Assembly: GCA_024653905.1 (NCBI GenBank)
Contig: JANLGZ010000016.1
Location: 1-15,738 of the forward strand
Direction: 5' to 3'
Length of the DNA stretch: 15,738 bases
Source: an archaeon
GTDB lineage: Archaea > Iainarchaeota > Iainarchaeia > Iainarchaeales > Iainarchaeaceae
In this document: one piece after another, positions 6,229-14,172 of the stretch
How positions within the stretch are numbered: the first letter of the stretch is position 1
Layout: each line of letters opens with the position of its first letter
Translations under genes and position numbers: made by a program
The notes under the pieces: generated by a model
What the model was told of the DNA's origin: nothing
Database searches by the model: none
Seen by the model: only the letters and a program-made list of their open reading frames with translations

Positions 6229-7911
6229 ATGGGAGAACGTTTTAGTAAAGAGCTTAACGATTTAAAAAAAATATTAAAAAAATTCCACCCTAAAACAGAT
6301 TTATCTGTGGTGGAAGAAGCGTTTTATTTTTCAAAAAAATCCCACGAAAACCAGTTCAGAGCATCAGGAAAACCCTACTTTACCCACCCGTACGAAGTGG
6401 CAAAAATTCTCGCAGAAGAAGGTCTTGATGAGGTGATTGTGAGCGCGGCTCTTTTACATGATGTTATTGAGGATACCAATGCAAGCAAGAAAGAAATTGA
6501 ATCTCTTTTTGGAAAAAAAGTAGCTGCATTAGTAGAAGGAGTAACAAAACTTGACATATTATCATTCAAGTCAAGACAAGAATACTCCACAGCGGCAATA
6601 ACAAAAACAGTAATTGCCGCATCCAAGGACCTCAGGATTTTAATAATAAAAATATTTGACAAGCTCCATAACATGCGAACAATTAAATATTTACCAAAAG
6701 AAAAACAGAGAAGAATTGCAGGAGATGTGATGAGCATTTATGTTCCACTTATCCACAAACTTGGAATGCATGAAGTAAAATATGAACTTGAAGAACTTTC
6801 TTTCGGCATTTTAGAACCAAAAAAATACAAAAAAATGAAAAGCCTTATTGCTAGGGAAAGGAAGAAAAAACTAAAAGTTATCCATAAAGCTACGGAGCTT
6901 ATAAAGAAAAAATTTTCAAAAGAAAAATGGGAATTTTCACACGAAACAAAATCTATTTACACCCACTATTCAAAAATGATAGGTCAAAATAGGCAATTAA
7001 GCGAATTAACAGATTATACTATACTTAAAATATTTGTAAAAAACACATATGATTGTTATACAACAATGGGAAAAATACACTCAATCTTCAAACCCATACC
7101 TTACAAAGTTAAAGATTTCATTGCAATACCTGAATTCGGAATCTACAAAGCATTGCATACACAGGTTATTGGCCCGCTGAAAAAGCCTCTTAAAATTTAT
7201 ATAATTACAAAAGAGCTTGATGAAATCGGCGAAAAAGGAATTGTGGCTTATTTAAAGAATAATCAAACAGAAGAATTCAAAAATTTTGCAGAATCGCTTC
7301 CTAAACTAAAAACTCCAGGTATTAAAAACAATAAAGAACTGGCTGAAACAATGAATTTAGAGCACCATAATAACACAATGCTAGTATTTACAACAAAAGG
7401 AGAATCACTTACTCTCCCCCCTGAAGCCACAGCACTTGATTTTTCATGCTTTACAGATGGAAAAAATTCTTATAAATCATCTGCGGCAAAAATAAATGGA
7501 AAATTAGTTCCTTTATGGACTCAGCTTAAAACAGGGGACAGAATAAAAATACTTTACTCAAACACTAGCCACCTAAATTCAAGCTGGTTAAGTTTTGTTA
7601 ATTCAGAAAAATCAAAAACTGTGATAAATCAACACCTTGAGAAAAAAAGAAAACCAAAAAATAAAAAAATGAAAATAGCAAGACTAAGAATAGAATGTGT
7701 TGACAGGCCAAAATTAATAATGGACCAAGTAACAATTTTGGCAAAAAACGGTTTGGATATTGAAACATCAATTTCAAGAATGAATGAAGATAATACTACT
7801 TGTTATTCTGAATTTTTTATCAGAGAACAGAATATGCAGAACATACAAAAAGCAATTAAACAACTTAAAAAAATACCCAATACACTGAACATAAGTCTTG
7901 CATACCCTTAA
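6229..7911 (+). CDS. RelA/SpoT homologue: intact (p)ppGpp hydrolase, degenerate synthetase, TGS and ACT domains
   Basis: RSH enzymes make and hydrolyse the alarmone (p)ppGpp. The HD hydrolase domain (about 25-200) is complete: Arg44, His53 (FTHP), His77-Asp78 with Glu81-Asp82 (HDVIED) and Asp144 with Asn148 (DKLHNMR). These are the manganese and substrate ligands known from Streptococcus Rel, at the same residue numbers. The synthetase domain (about 225-345) is recognisable from SIYTHYSKM, Asp262 (TDYTILKI) and Tyr306 (GIYKALHTQV). However, the ATP-binding GRPKH-type motif reads SHETK, and the catalytic Glu of the E-x-Q-x-R-T strand is gone (LKIYIITKEL). TGS (about 383-443) and ACT (about 481-560) follow. 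The helical and zinc-finger/CC region usually between them is missing, giving 560 residues instead of about 720-750. Predicted hydrolase only; activity is inference. It converges on leuS with 6 bases between. Confidence 0.92.
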   Translation: MGERFSKELNDLKKILKKFHPKTDLSVVEEAFYFSKKSHENQFRASGKPYFTHPYEVAKILAEEGLDEVIVSAALLHDVIEDTNASKKEIESLFGKKVAALVEGVTKLDILSFKSRQEYSTAAITKTVIAASKDLRILIIKIFDKLHNMRTIKYLPKEKQRRIAGDVMSIYVPLIHKLGMHEVKYELEELSFGILEPKKYKKMKSLIARERKKKLKVIHKATELIKKKFSKEKWEFSHETKSIYTHYSKMIGQNRQLSELTDYTILKIFVKNTYDCYTTMGKIHSIFKPIPYKVKDFIAIPEFGIYKALHTQVIGPLKKPLKIYIITKELDEIGEKGIVAYLKNNQTEEFKNFAESLPKLKTPGIKNNKELAETMNLEHHNNTMLVFTTKGESLTLPPEATALDFSCFTDGKNSYKSSAAKINGKLVPLWTQLKTGDRIKILYSNTSHLNSSWLSFVNSEKSKTVINQHLEKKRKPKNKKMKIARLRIECVDRPKLIMDQVTILAKNGLDIETSISRMNEDNTTCYSEFFIREQNMQNIQKAIKQLKKIPNTLNISLAYP

Positions 7912-7917
7912 TGAAAC

Positions 7918-10900
7918 TTATTCTACTAATAACGCAGGTTTCATAGGAAAAGCTTTATTGGCTTTTTCTTTATTATCAGCCTTGTCAGCAGACAGAACTA
8001 TTGCTTCTACTCCAAGTTCTTTTGAAAGCAAATCAACAGCACTTGAAAGAAGCTTAAATTCATCGACTTTATCTAATGATTTTAAATCATGAAATTTATG
8101 CAAAACAGGTTTTAAAAAAGACTGTACTTCTTTTGCATATTTTTTAGCTTCAGGAATACTCAAAGCTAATTTCATTGCATCACTAAATTCAGGTTTATCT
8201 TTTTTTGAAATAATTTTTTCAATAACACTCCATTTCCACTTTGAAGCAACAAACACAGTTACTTTTTTTGGCTTCTCAATTTTTGCCAAAATTTTAATAT
8301 TATTAACATCTGCTTTAATATCCTGAATCATTTTCTCAGTTGCTTCTGCTTCTGCATCAATACTTTTTTCATCAAATTTAGGCCATGATTCTGAGGAAAC
8401 TAATCCTTTTCCTCCGATTAAATAATAAAGCTCTTCAGCTAAGTGAGGTGCAAACGGAACAAGCAATTTTGAAATCGAGTTCAATGAAAATCCTAAAACA
8501 GCAGAATCGATTTTTTCCTGCTTTCCAATAAAATTTACAAGCTCCATTATAGAACCGATTGCATAATTGAATTTATAATCCTGAATCAACTGAGAAACTT
8601 TTTTAATAGTACTATGGGTTTTGCTCAGAACAAGCCTATCACTTATTGAGAGGTTTTTTCCAGGTTTTTCATTCGAAATATTTTTTACATTAACCTCAAA
8701 AACAGAATAAATTTTCTGCAAAAACCTGTGAGTTGATTCAACACCCTTATCAGTCCAGTCCATTTCACTTTCAGGAGCAGATGCAAACATAATGAAAACC
8801 CTTATAGTGTCAGGCCCAAAATTTTTCATTATTTCACTAGGATCAACAGTATTCCCCAATGATTTTGACATTTTGGAACCATCCTTCAAAACCATCCCCT
8901 GAGTAAGAAGCCTTTTGAATGGCTCTCCAAATTTTATTAAACCTTCATCTCTCAAAATTTTAGTGAAAAACCTAGCGTAAAGCAAATGCAGAATAGCGTG
9001 CTCTACACCCCCAATATACTGATCTACTGCCATCCAATACTGAGCTGCTTTTTTGTCAAAAGGTAAAGATGCTTCTTTTGGAGAAGTAAACCTCAAAAAG
9101 TACCAAGAACTATCAACAAAAGTATCCATTGTATCAGTGTCTCTTCTTGCTTTTTGACCACACTTTGGACAATCAACATTAACAAAATGTTTTACAGTTT
9201 CTAATGGATTTCCACCGGTAGTAAAATCTGCTTCTTTTGAATCAGGAAGAGTTACGGGTAAATCCTTTTCAGGTACAGGAACAGTCCCACACTTAACACA
9301 ATAAATAATGGGAATTGGAGTACCCCAAAACCTTTGCCTTGAAATTAACCAATCTCTTAATCTATAAATAACAGTTTTTTTACCAATCCCTTCTTTTTCC
9401 ATCCATTTACCCATTTTCACATTTGCTTCTGGAACAGACATGCCGCTAAATTGTTCAGACCTGAACATGTAACCTTGACCATCATAACTATACGGGACTT
9501 TTTCTTCTCCTTTTTTAATAGTAAAAATATTTTTTTCACCAGGACTGAAACCCATTGCAACCATACTATTAGTATCAATTGCACAACCATCAAGACCCTT
9601 AACTGATGCTTCTTCAAAATTCTCCTCATAAAAATAAGTGTAAAGCAACTGTCTGATGACTGATTCTTCCTGAAGTTTTCTATTAGGCATTTTTTCAATT
9701 TTTAATTCAATTTTAATTGATTTTTCTTTTAAATAAACAATTACTCCTCCAATATTTTTCTCATTGTATTTTCCAGAATAAGAATAATCAGCCATTTGTG
9801 TTTCATTCAAACCAGGGTGAACAATACCATAAACAATTTTTTCTTTAGATTTATTTTTTTCAATTAATTTATTAGGAAATAATACTTCCGCCATAGAAAT
9901 GTCATGTTCTTTTGCAAAATCATAATCCCTCTGATCATGACAAGAAGCTTTTACTATCCCTGTTCCAAAATCCATTAAAGCAAAATCAGCAATATAAATT
10001 GGCAAATCTCTTTTACTGAACGGATCTTTAGCATATCTCCCCGTAAAATAACCATCTTTAGCAGAATCGTTTGAGAATTTTTGAATTGCTTTTTTGTCTT
10101 CAATTTTTTTAATAAATTCTTTTGCACCAACCTCGTACTTTGTTTTTTTAACTAAATCCAAAGCTAATGGATGTTCAGGAGCAATTGCAATAAAAATTTC
10201 TGCAAAAGAAGTATGATGATGAGTTGTAAATGTTGACAAAGTTAGGTCAGTGTCATTTACTTTATAATACTGATAATAACCATTCTTTTTCCCAATCCAG
10301 TTTTTTTGCATTATTTTTACTCTTTCAGGCCACTCATCAAGAGTTTCTAAATCACTTAAAAGTTCATCTGCATAATCAGTTATTTTGAAAAACCATTGCT
10401 CTAAATCTTTTTCAATAACCTCTGTATCATTATGACGCCAGCATTTTCCATTAACAACCTGTTCATTAGCCAGAACAGTATTGCACTTATCACACCAATT
10501 TACTGGAGACTTTTTTTTGTAAGCCAAACCTTTTTTCAGCATTTTTAAGAAAATCCACTGATTCCACTTATAATACTCAGGAACACAAGTAGCAATTTTT
10601 CGATTCCAATCATAACTATATCCAAGTTCTTTCAATTGACGAACCATATCACCCATTCTCTGAAAAGTCCATTCTTTTGGATCAGCATTATGGTCAATTG
10701 CAGCATTTTCAGCAGGCAAGCCAAAAGCATCAAAACCTGTGGGGTATAGAACATTATAACCTTTCATTTTCATGAATCTAGCCATGCAATCCCCAATAGA
10801 GTAGTTCCTGGCGTGCCCCATATGGAGTTTTCCGGAAGGATATGGAAACATCTCTAATATATAGTACTTTTTCTTCTTAGAATCCATTTCAGATGCAAAA

Positions 10901-10962
10901 ATCCGCTGCTCTTCCCACTCTTTCTGCCACTTTTTGGCAATCTTGTTCAAATCAATTGACAT
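7918..10962 (-). CDS. leuS: Leucyl-tRNA synthetase, bacterial-type core with archaeal-like C-terminus
   Basis: Class I synthetase charging tRNA-Leu. The core is of the bacterial type: FPYPSGKLHMGHARNYSIGD (HIGH equivalent at 47-50), GFDAFGLPAENAA and, late, TQGMVLKDGSKMSKSLGN (KMSKS at 697-701), without the leucine-specific insertion of E. coli. A zinc-ribbon region starts CDKC (about 157) and another has YCVKC and CPKC. The CP1 editing domain is present, but its threonine-rich peptide, normally TTRPDT, reads TTHHHT. Between HDQRD (about 343) and DGQGYMFRSEQF (about 493) there is roughly 95 residues more than in bacterial enzymes. The last about 115 residues (FVASKWKWSVIEK ... FPMKPALLVE) resemble archaeal/eukaryotic LeuRS C-termini. 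Total 1014 residues against about 820-880 in bacteria. The origin of the hybrid is inference. Confidence 0.93.
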   Translation of the reverse strand: MSIDLNKIAKKWQKEWEEQRIFASEMDSKKKKYYILEMFPYPSGKLHMGHARNYSIGDCMARFMKMKGYNVLYPTGFDAFGLPAENAAIDHNADPKEWTFQRMGDMVRQLKELGYSYDWNRKIATCVPEYYKWNQWIFLKMLKKGLAYKKKSPVNWCDKCNTVLANEQVVNGKCWRHNDTEVIEKDLEQWFFKITDYADELLSDLETLDEWPERVKIMQKNWIGKKNGYYQYYKVNDTDLTLSTFTTHHHTSFAEIFIAIAPEHPLALDLVKKTKYEVGAKEFIKKIEDKKAIQKFSNDSAKDGYFTGRYAKDPFSKRDLPIYIADFALMDFGTGIVKASCHDQRDYDFAKEHDISMAEVLFPNKLIEKNKSKEKIVYGIVHPGLNETQMADYSYSGKYNEKNIGGVIVYLKEKSIKIELKIEKMPNRKLQEESVIRQLLYTYFYEENFEEASVKGLDGCAIDTNSMVAMGFSPGEKNIFTIKKGEEKVPYSYDGQGYMFRSEQFSGMSVPEANVKMGKWMEKEGIGKKTVIYRLRDWLISRQRFWGTPIPIIYCVKCGTVPVPEKDLPVTLPDSKEADFTTGGNPLETVKHFVNVDCPKCGQKARRDTDTMDTFVDSSWYFLRFTSPKEASLPFDKKAAQYWMAVDQYIGGVEHAILHLLYARFFTKILRDEGLIKFGEPFKRLLTQGMVLKDGSKMSKSLGNTVDPSEIMKNFGPDTIRVFIMFASAPESEMDWTDKGVESTHRFLQKIYSVFEVNVKNISNEKPGKNLSISDRLVLSKTHSTIKKVSQLIQDYKFNYAIGSIMELVNFIGKQEKIDSAVLGFSLNSISKLLVPFAPHLAEELYYLIGGKGLVSSESWPKFDEKSIDAEAEATEKMIQDIKADVNNIKILAKIEKPKKVTVFVASKWKWSVIEKIISKKDKPEFSDAMKLALSIPEAKKYAKEVQSFLKPVLHKFHDLKSLDKVDEFKLLSSAVDLLSKELGVEAIVLSADKADNKEKANKAFPMKPALLVE

Positions 10963-10985
10963 AATAGATACACCCTATTTGGAAC

Positions 10986-10997
10986 GTTTTTAAAGCC
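10986..10997 (-). promoter_or_regulatory. TATA box of leuS
   Basis: GGCTTTAAAAAC on the minus strand, between the alaS stop and ATG 10962, is centred 29 bases upstream of the start. leuS can therefore be transcribed separately from alaS. Confidence 0.45.
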
Positions 10998-13532
10998 TTA
11001 TTCCAGCTTCTTTTCAAAGCTTTCAAGATCATCCAAAAATCGTTTAATGGTTTTTGGCAAATGTTCTGGCTGTGTAGAAAAGATTTTGGAAACCATTAAA
11101 AGTAATTCATCCACTGAAGCATTTGTTTGATTAGTTGAAACAAGAACAAAATCAAAACCTTTCTCATTTTTCTTAACAGCTTTTCTTGCTTTTTTCCAGA
11201 CCGAAAATAATTCCTCAGCTCTTGCAGGAATCTGCTCTGGCTTAACTTTAAGCAAATCAGAAACCTCTTTTAACAAATCATCAGCACCAGATTTCTCCTT
11301 ATGCGCAGCTTTTCCAGCAGTGTAATTAATTCTAATAATACCATCCTGAACTTTTGTGGAATTAAGAATTTTTAATTCCTCCAAATCAGCCAAAGAGTTT
11401 GCATGCGTACCCCCACAAGCTTCAGAATCAGAACCAATAGTAACAATCCTCAGATTCTTCCCAGGAACAAAACCCCCCTGATAAATGTGCATCCCATATT
11501 TATCTTCTGCCTGTTCTCTTGGAAGAATTTCACTGTGAACTTTCAGATTTTCTTTTATTTTTTCATTGCAACAATGCTCAATTTGCTTCAATTGATGTTC
11601 AGAAAGCTGATCAAAATGAGTAATATCAAGCCTTCCTTTTTCTAAAGTTTTTGATGCCCCCGCTTGCCAAACATGCGGACCCAAAACCTCAAAAGCACAA
11701 AGATTCACAAGATGCGCAGAACTGTGATGTTGCATCAATTGTTTTCTTCTTTCAAAATCAATTTTACCTTTAACCTCGTCACCTTTTTTCAGAAAATTAT
11801 TTTCTAATTTATGCAAAACAACATAATCCTGCTTGAAAACATCAAGCACATTCACTTTATTCATTTCACCAACATCATGCAACTGCCCACCACTTGTCGG
11901 ATAGAAAGCTGTTTTGTCAAGTGCAATCAAATCATCTTTTGAATAAACAACTTTTGCATCAAATTCTATTTGTGACCAGTCTTTGTAATAAAGAATTTCT
12001 GTATCAGGAACTCCTTTCAAATCAAACTTAACAGGTTTTTTAGTTGTAACAATATGTTCCTGCTTTTCGTGCCTTTCCGAAACCAAAGAATAAAAATCAT
12101 CAGGAATCTCCAAATCAACCCCTGTCCCCACAACTTCTTTTTTAACCTGCTCAGGTCTAACTCCATGAGAATCATAAATTTCCATCAAAGAATCAATACT
12201 CGGTTTTTTCTCCTTCACAAGCAAATTAGCAATAATCTGCCTTGAACGCTTCTTATTTTCCAAAAACTTGTTCTTTTCATTCTCAAGAATAACAGCAACA
12301 TTATCAAGTTTCTCGCTTAACTCAGGATACATTGGTTTTAGGAATCTAGCGTGTTCTTCACTTAAATTTGCAAGATCAATATCCCAATTATAATCATCAA
12401 TAAACCCAAGAGCCCTTCTCAAAATAATTCTTAAATTATAACCACCCCCAACATTGGAAGGCATTGCATTATCATTCAAAGCAACCAATGAAGCTCTGGA
12501 GTGTTCGCCAATAGAATAAATTGCCTGTAAGGGTAAAATTTTTTCTTTTAATTCTTTAACATCAAGTGAAAGTTTTTTTGCAATTTGTTTCCATGTTTTT
12601 TCAATATCATCAGTTTCATCAACATTCAATAAAGCAGAGTAAGGCAAAAACTTTTGCATTAATTCTTCATCTGGTTTGTAACCGGTTATTTTGTAAAGTT
12701 TTTTGGCAACACTTGGAAAAGTTGTTTCATAAGAATTGCTTTTCCCCGTTGTCAACCAAGGAACCCTTTCATGCCCCTGACCCATATCCAAAACTTTAAT
12801 ATCTAATTCTTTGTAACCAGAATCTGTTTGTTCATACTGCATGTAAACTTGGTTCCCTATTTCCATTCCTCTTGAAAAGAATTCCATACAAGGACCAAAA
12901 GTTCCCCCGCCAGCCCATGCATCTTCATGAACAGTTAATTCATTTTGAGGAATACCCATTCCTTTTACAATCCAATTAAAATATTCATCCCAATACTGTG
13001 CCATGTTGTAATCTTTTGCTTTTTCAAAATGCAACTGACCTAACATATCAAAACAAACATAATGGCTCCCTGTAATTCCAACATTATCAATGTCATTAAA
13101 ACGTAAAGAAAGTTGCGGAATTATTACCGCATTGCTTTTTGGTTTTATTTCTCCTTTAACAACATAAGGCTGAAAAGGATAAACTGATGCTCCAACCCAA
13201 TAAACATCCTGTCTCCATCTTGCAACAACAGGATATCTTTTGTATTCAAAATAACCAAGTTTTTTGAAATATTTTTTGTAAACTTCCCATGTTTCTAAAT
13301 AATCAAAACCTTTTTTGGAAGGAGGATTTCCAATAAAAGAATAACCCCCCGTACAAGTTGAATCACCGCACACTTTTCTTTCAGAATCCTGACTCCAAAA
13401 ATACTTGTGACAATTTTCACAACGTCCTCTATGAAAATCATATTCTTTTAATTTTCTAACAGGATAATTCTTTTCAGGCTCAGCAGAAGCTTTAGCTTTA
13501 AACTCCGCCTTAACCTCTTTATCTGTTCTCAT
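10998..13532 (-). CDS. alaS: Alanyl-tRNA synthetase, archaeal type with shortened C-terminal domain
   Basis: Class II synthetase charging tRNA-Ala. The archaeal N-terminal extension carries four cysteines (Cys38, Cys41, Cys55, Cys60) in a zinc-ribbon arrangement. The aminoacylation core includes RWRQDVYWVGASVYPFQP, HEDAWAGGGTFGPCMEFFSRG and GGGYNLRIILRRALGF. The editing domain has YPTSGGQ, His603-x3-His607 (HHSSAH) and Cys706-x3-His710 (CGGTH), the zinc and catalytic residues that hydrolyse mischarged Ser- and Gly-tRNA-Ala. Only 134 residues follow, against about 200 in archaeal enzymes with a full C-Ala domain, and they contain a duplicated segment (about 757-786 and 814-843, constant offset 57). 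Total 844 residues versus about 900-915. Its own TATA box lies 27 bases upstream of ATG 13532; leuS follows after 35 bases. Confidence 0.95.
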   Translation of the reverse strand: MRTDKEVKAEFKAKASAEPEKNYPVRKLKEYDFHRGRCENCHKYFWSQDSERKVCGDSTCTGGYSFIGNPPSKKGFDYLETWEVYKKYFKKLGYFEYKRYPVVARWRQDVYWVGASVYPFQPYVVKGEIKPKSNAVIIPQLSLRFNDIDNVGITGSHYVCFDMLGQLHFEKAKDYNMAQYWDEYFNWIVKGMGIPQNELTVHEDAWAGGGTFGPCMEFFSRGMEIGNQVYMQYEQTDSGYKELDIKVLDMGQGHERVPWLTTGKSNSYETTFPSVAKKLYKITGYKPDEELMQKFLPYSALLNVDETDDIEKTWKQIAKKLSLDVKELKEKILPLQAIYSIGEHSRASLVALNDNAMPSNVGGGYNLRIILRRALGFIDDYNWDIDLANLSEEHARFLKPMYPELSEKLDNVAVILENEKNKFLENKKRSRQIIANLLVKEKKPSIDSLMEIYDSHGVRPEQVKKEVVGTGVDLEIPDDFYSLVSERHEKQEHIVTTKKPVKFDLKGVPDTEILYYKDWSQIEFDAKVVYSKDDLIALDKTAFYPTSGGQLHDVGEMNKVNVLDVFKQDYVVLHKLENNFLKKGDEVKGKIDFERRKQLMQHHSSAHLVNLCAFEVLGPHVWQAGASKTLEKGRLDITHFDQLSEHQLKQIEHCCNEKIKENLKVHSEILPREQAEDKYGMHIYQGGFVPGKNLRIVTIGSDSEACGGTHANSLADLEELKILNSTKVQDGIIRINYTAGKAAHKEKSGADDLLKEVSDLLKVKPEQIPARAEELFSVWKKARKAVKKNEKGFDFVLVSTNQTNASVDELLLMVSKIFSTQPEHLPKTIKRFLDDLESFEKKLE

Positions 13533-13553
13533 GAGAAAAGAATAGGAGTAAAA

Positions 13554-13565
13554 GGTTTTTAAGGG
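13554..13565 (-). promoter_or_regulatory. TATA box of alaS
   Basis: CCCTTAAAAACC on the minus strand, centred 27 bases upstream of ATG 13532, predicts a leaderless mRNA. Confidence 0.5.
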
Positions 13566-13577
13566 ATGTTCAAAATG

Positions 13578-13940
13578 TTAATCGTGAAATTCTGCCAGTT
13601 CTTGATTAACAATTGAATATACTCTTTCAAGCACATCTTCAACATTATTTTCAGTTACTTTAAGTTTAGGTTTCCCGAATACCTTCAAAAATCCAAGATG
13701 GAGCTGAAAATAAAAGTGTTCCTGCTGTTCTTCAGAGAAATTCTGAAGAGCTTCTCTTAAGGGAAGCCTTGCCCCTTTTACATTCACAAACATGATTTCC
13801 GCAGAACCAAAAAGACTGTTTAGAAAACTATGAGCAGAATCCGCACATTGTTCTCTTCTAAGAGAAGTTAGCTTAGAAGCACCATATTTGATTACCTGCC
13901 TTTTTCTTTTTCTACCAGGACTTTCACCACGCCTTTGCAT
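13578..13940 (-). CDS. Unknown small protein with a basic N-terminus
   Basis: I do not recognise this 120-residue protein. The N-terminal about 40 residues are basic and unstructured-looking (MQRRGESPGRKRKRQVIKYG, then SLRREQCADS). The remainder looks like a helical soluble domain (SFLNSLFGSAEIMFVNVKGA, then NFSEEQQEHFYFQLHLGFLKVFG) with an acidic C-terminal helix (NNVEDVLERVYSIVNQELAEFHD split by turns). There is no signal peptide or membrane segment. The frame runs on to a TTG at 13964, but that codon touches the TATA box CTTTTATATTG; ATG 13940 lies 27 bases from that box and is the better start. It sits between RNase P RNA and alaS on the same strand, so a nucleic-acid-related role is possible but unproven. 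Confidence 0.6.
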   Translation of the reverse strand: MQRRGESPGRKRKRQVIKYGASKLTSLRREQCADSAHSFLNSLFGSAEIMFVNVKGARLPLREALQNFSEEQQEHFYFQLHLGFLKVFGKPKLKVTENNVEDVLERVYSIVNQELAEFHD

Positions 13941-13961
13941 TATAATAGTAAGTACTAAGTC

Positions 13962-13972
13962 CAATATAAAAG
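13962..13972 (-). promoter_or_regulatory. TATA box of the gene at 13940
   Basis: TCTTTTATATT on the minus strand is centred 27 bases upstream of ATG 13940 and excludes the upstream TTG as start. Confidence 0.5.
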
Positions 13973-14108
13973 AAATAGATTGCGTTCGTTTCTTTTTGCC
14001 ATGTTTTTTTTAATTCTTTTATTTTGGTTTCGCTTTTGTTCTTTTTCTTTGGCACAGCTTTTCAGTTTCTTTCTTTTTTGTCACAATTTTTAAGTTCACA
14101 TTCTTTTT
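13973..14108. other. Strongly pyrimidine-rich (+ strand) gap downstream of RNase P RNA
   Basis: The plus strand is almost all T with interspersed C, so the minus strand is a purine-rich tract that RNase P RNA transcription would enter if not terminated. The only visible structure beyond the hairpin pair at 14109-14169 is a short inverted repeat, TGCCA near 13998 and TGGCA near 14050. No convincing gene is present. Confidence 0.4.
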
Positions 14109-14169
14109 AGGCCAGATTTTTGTTCTTTTCTTTTGGCCTCGCTTTTCTTTTCTTACAAGAAAAGAAAAG
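14109..14169 (-). terminator. Two-hairpin element after RNase P RNA, with triplex-forming tracts
   Basis: On the minus strand, starting three bases after the RNA's P1 helix, CTTTTCTTTTCTT and its perfect complement form a 13-bp hairpin with a two-base loop (14142-14154 and 14157-14169 on the plus strand). After two bases comes a 6-bp GC-rich hairpin, AGGCCA (14109-14114) with TGGCCT (14134-14139). Its loop and edge hold TTCTTTTCTTTT (14123-14134), a mirror copy of the first pyrimidine arm. The T-rich first arm on the minus strand suits archaeal termination. The same layout recurs after 23S rRNA. Confidence 0.6.
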
Positions 14170-14172
14170 GGA

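Noticed and set aside
6375..6737. Minus-strand 120-codon frame inside the RSH gene
   Set aside because: Shadow of the well-supported hydrolase coding sequence, with no family resemblance of its own.
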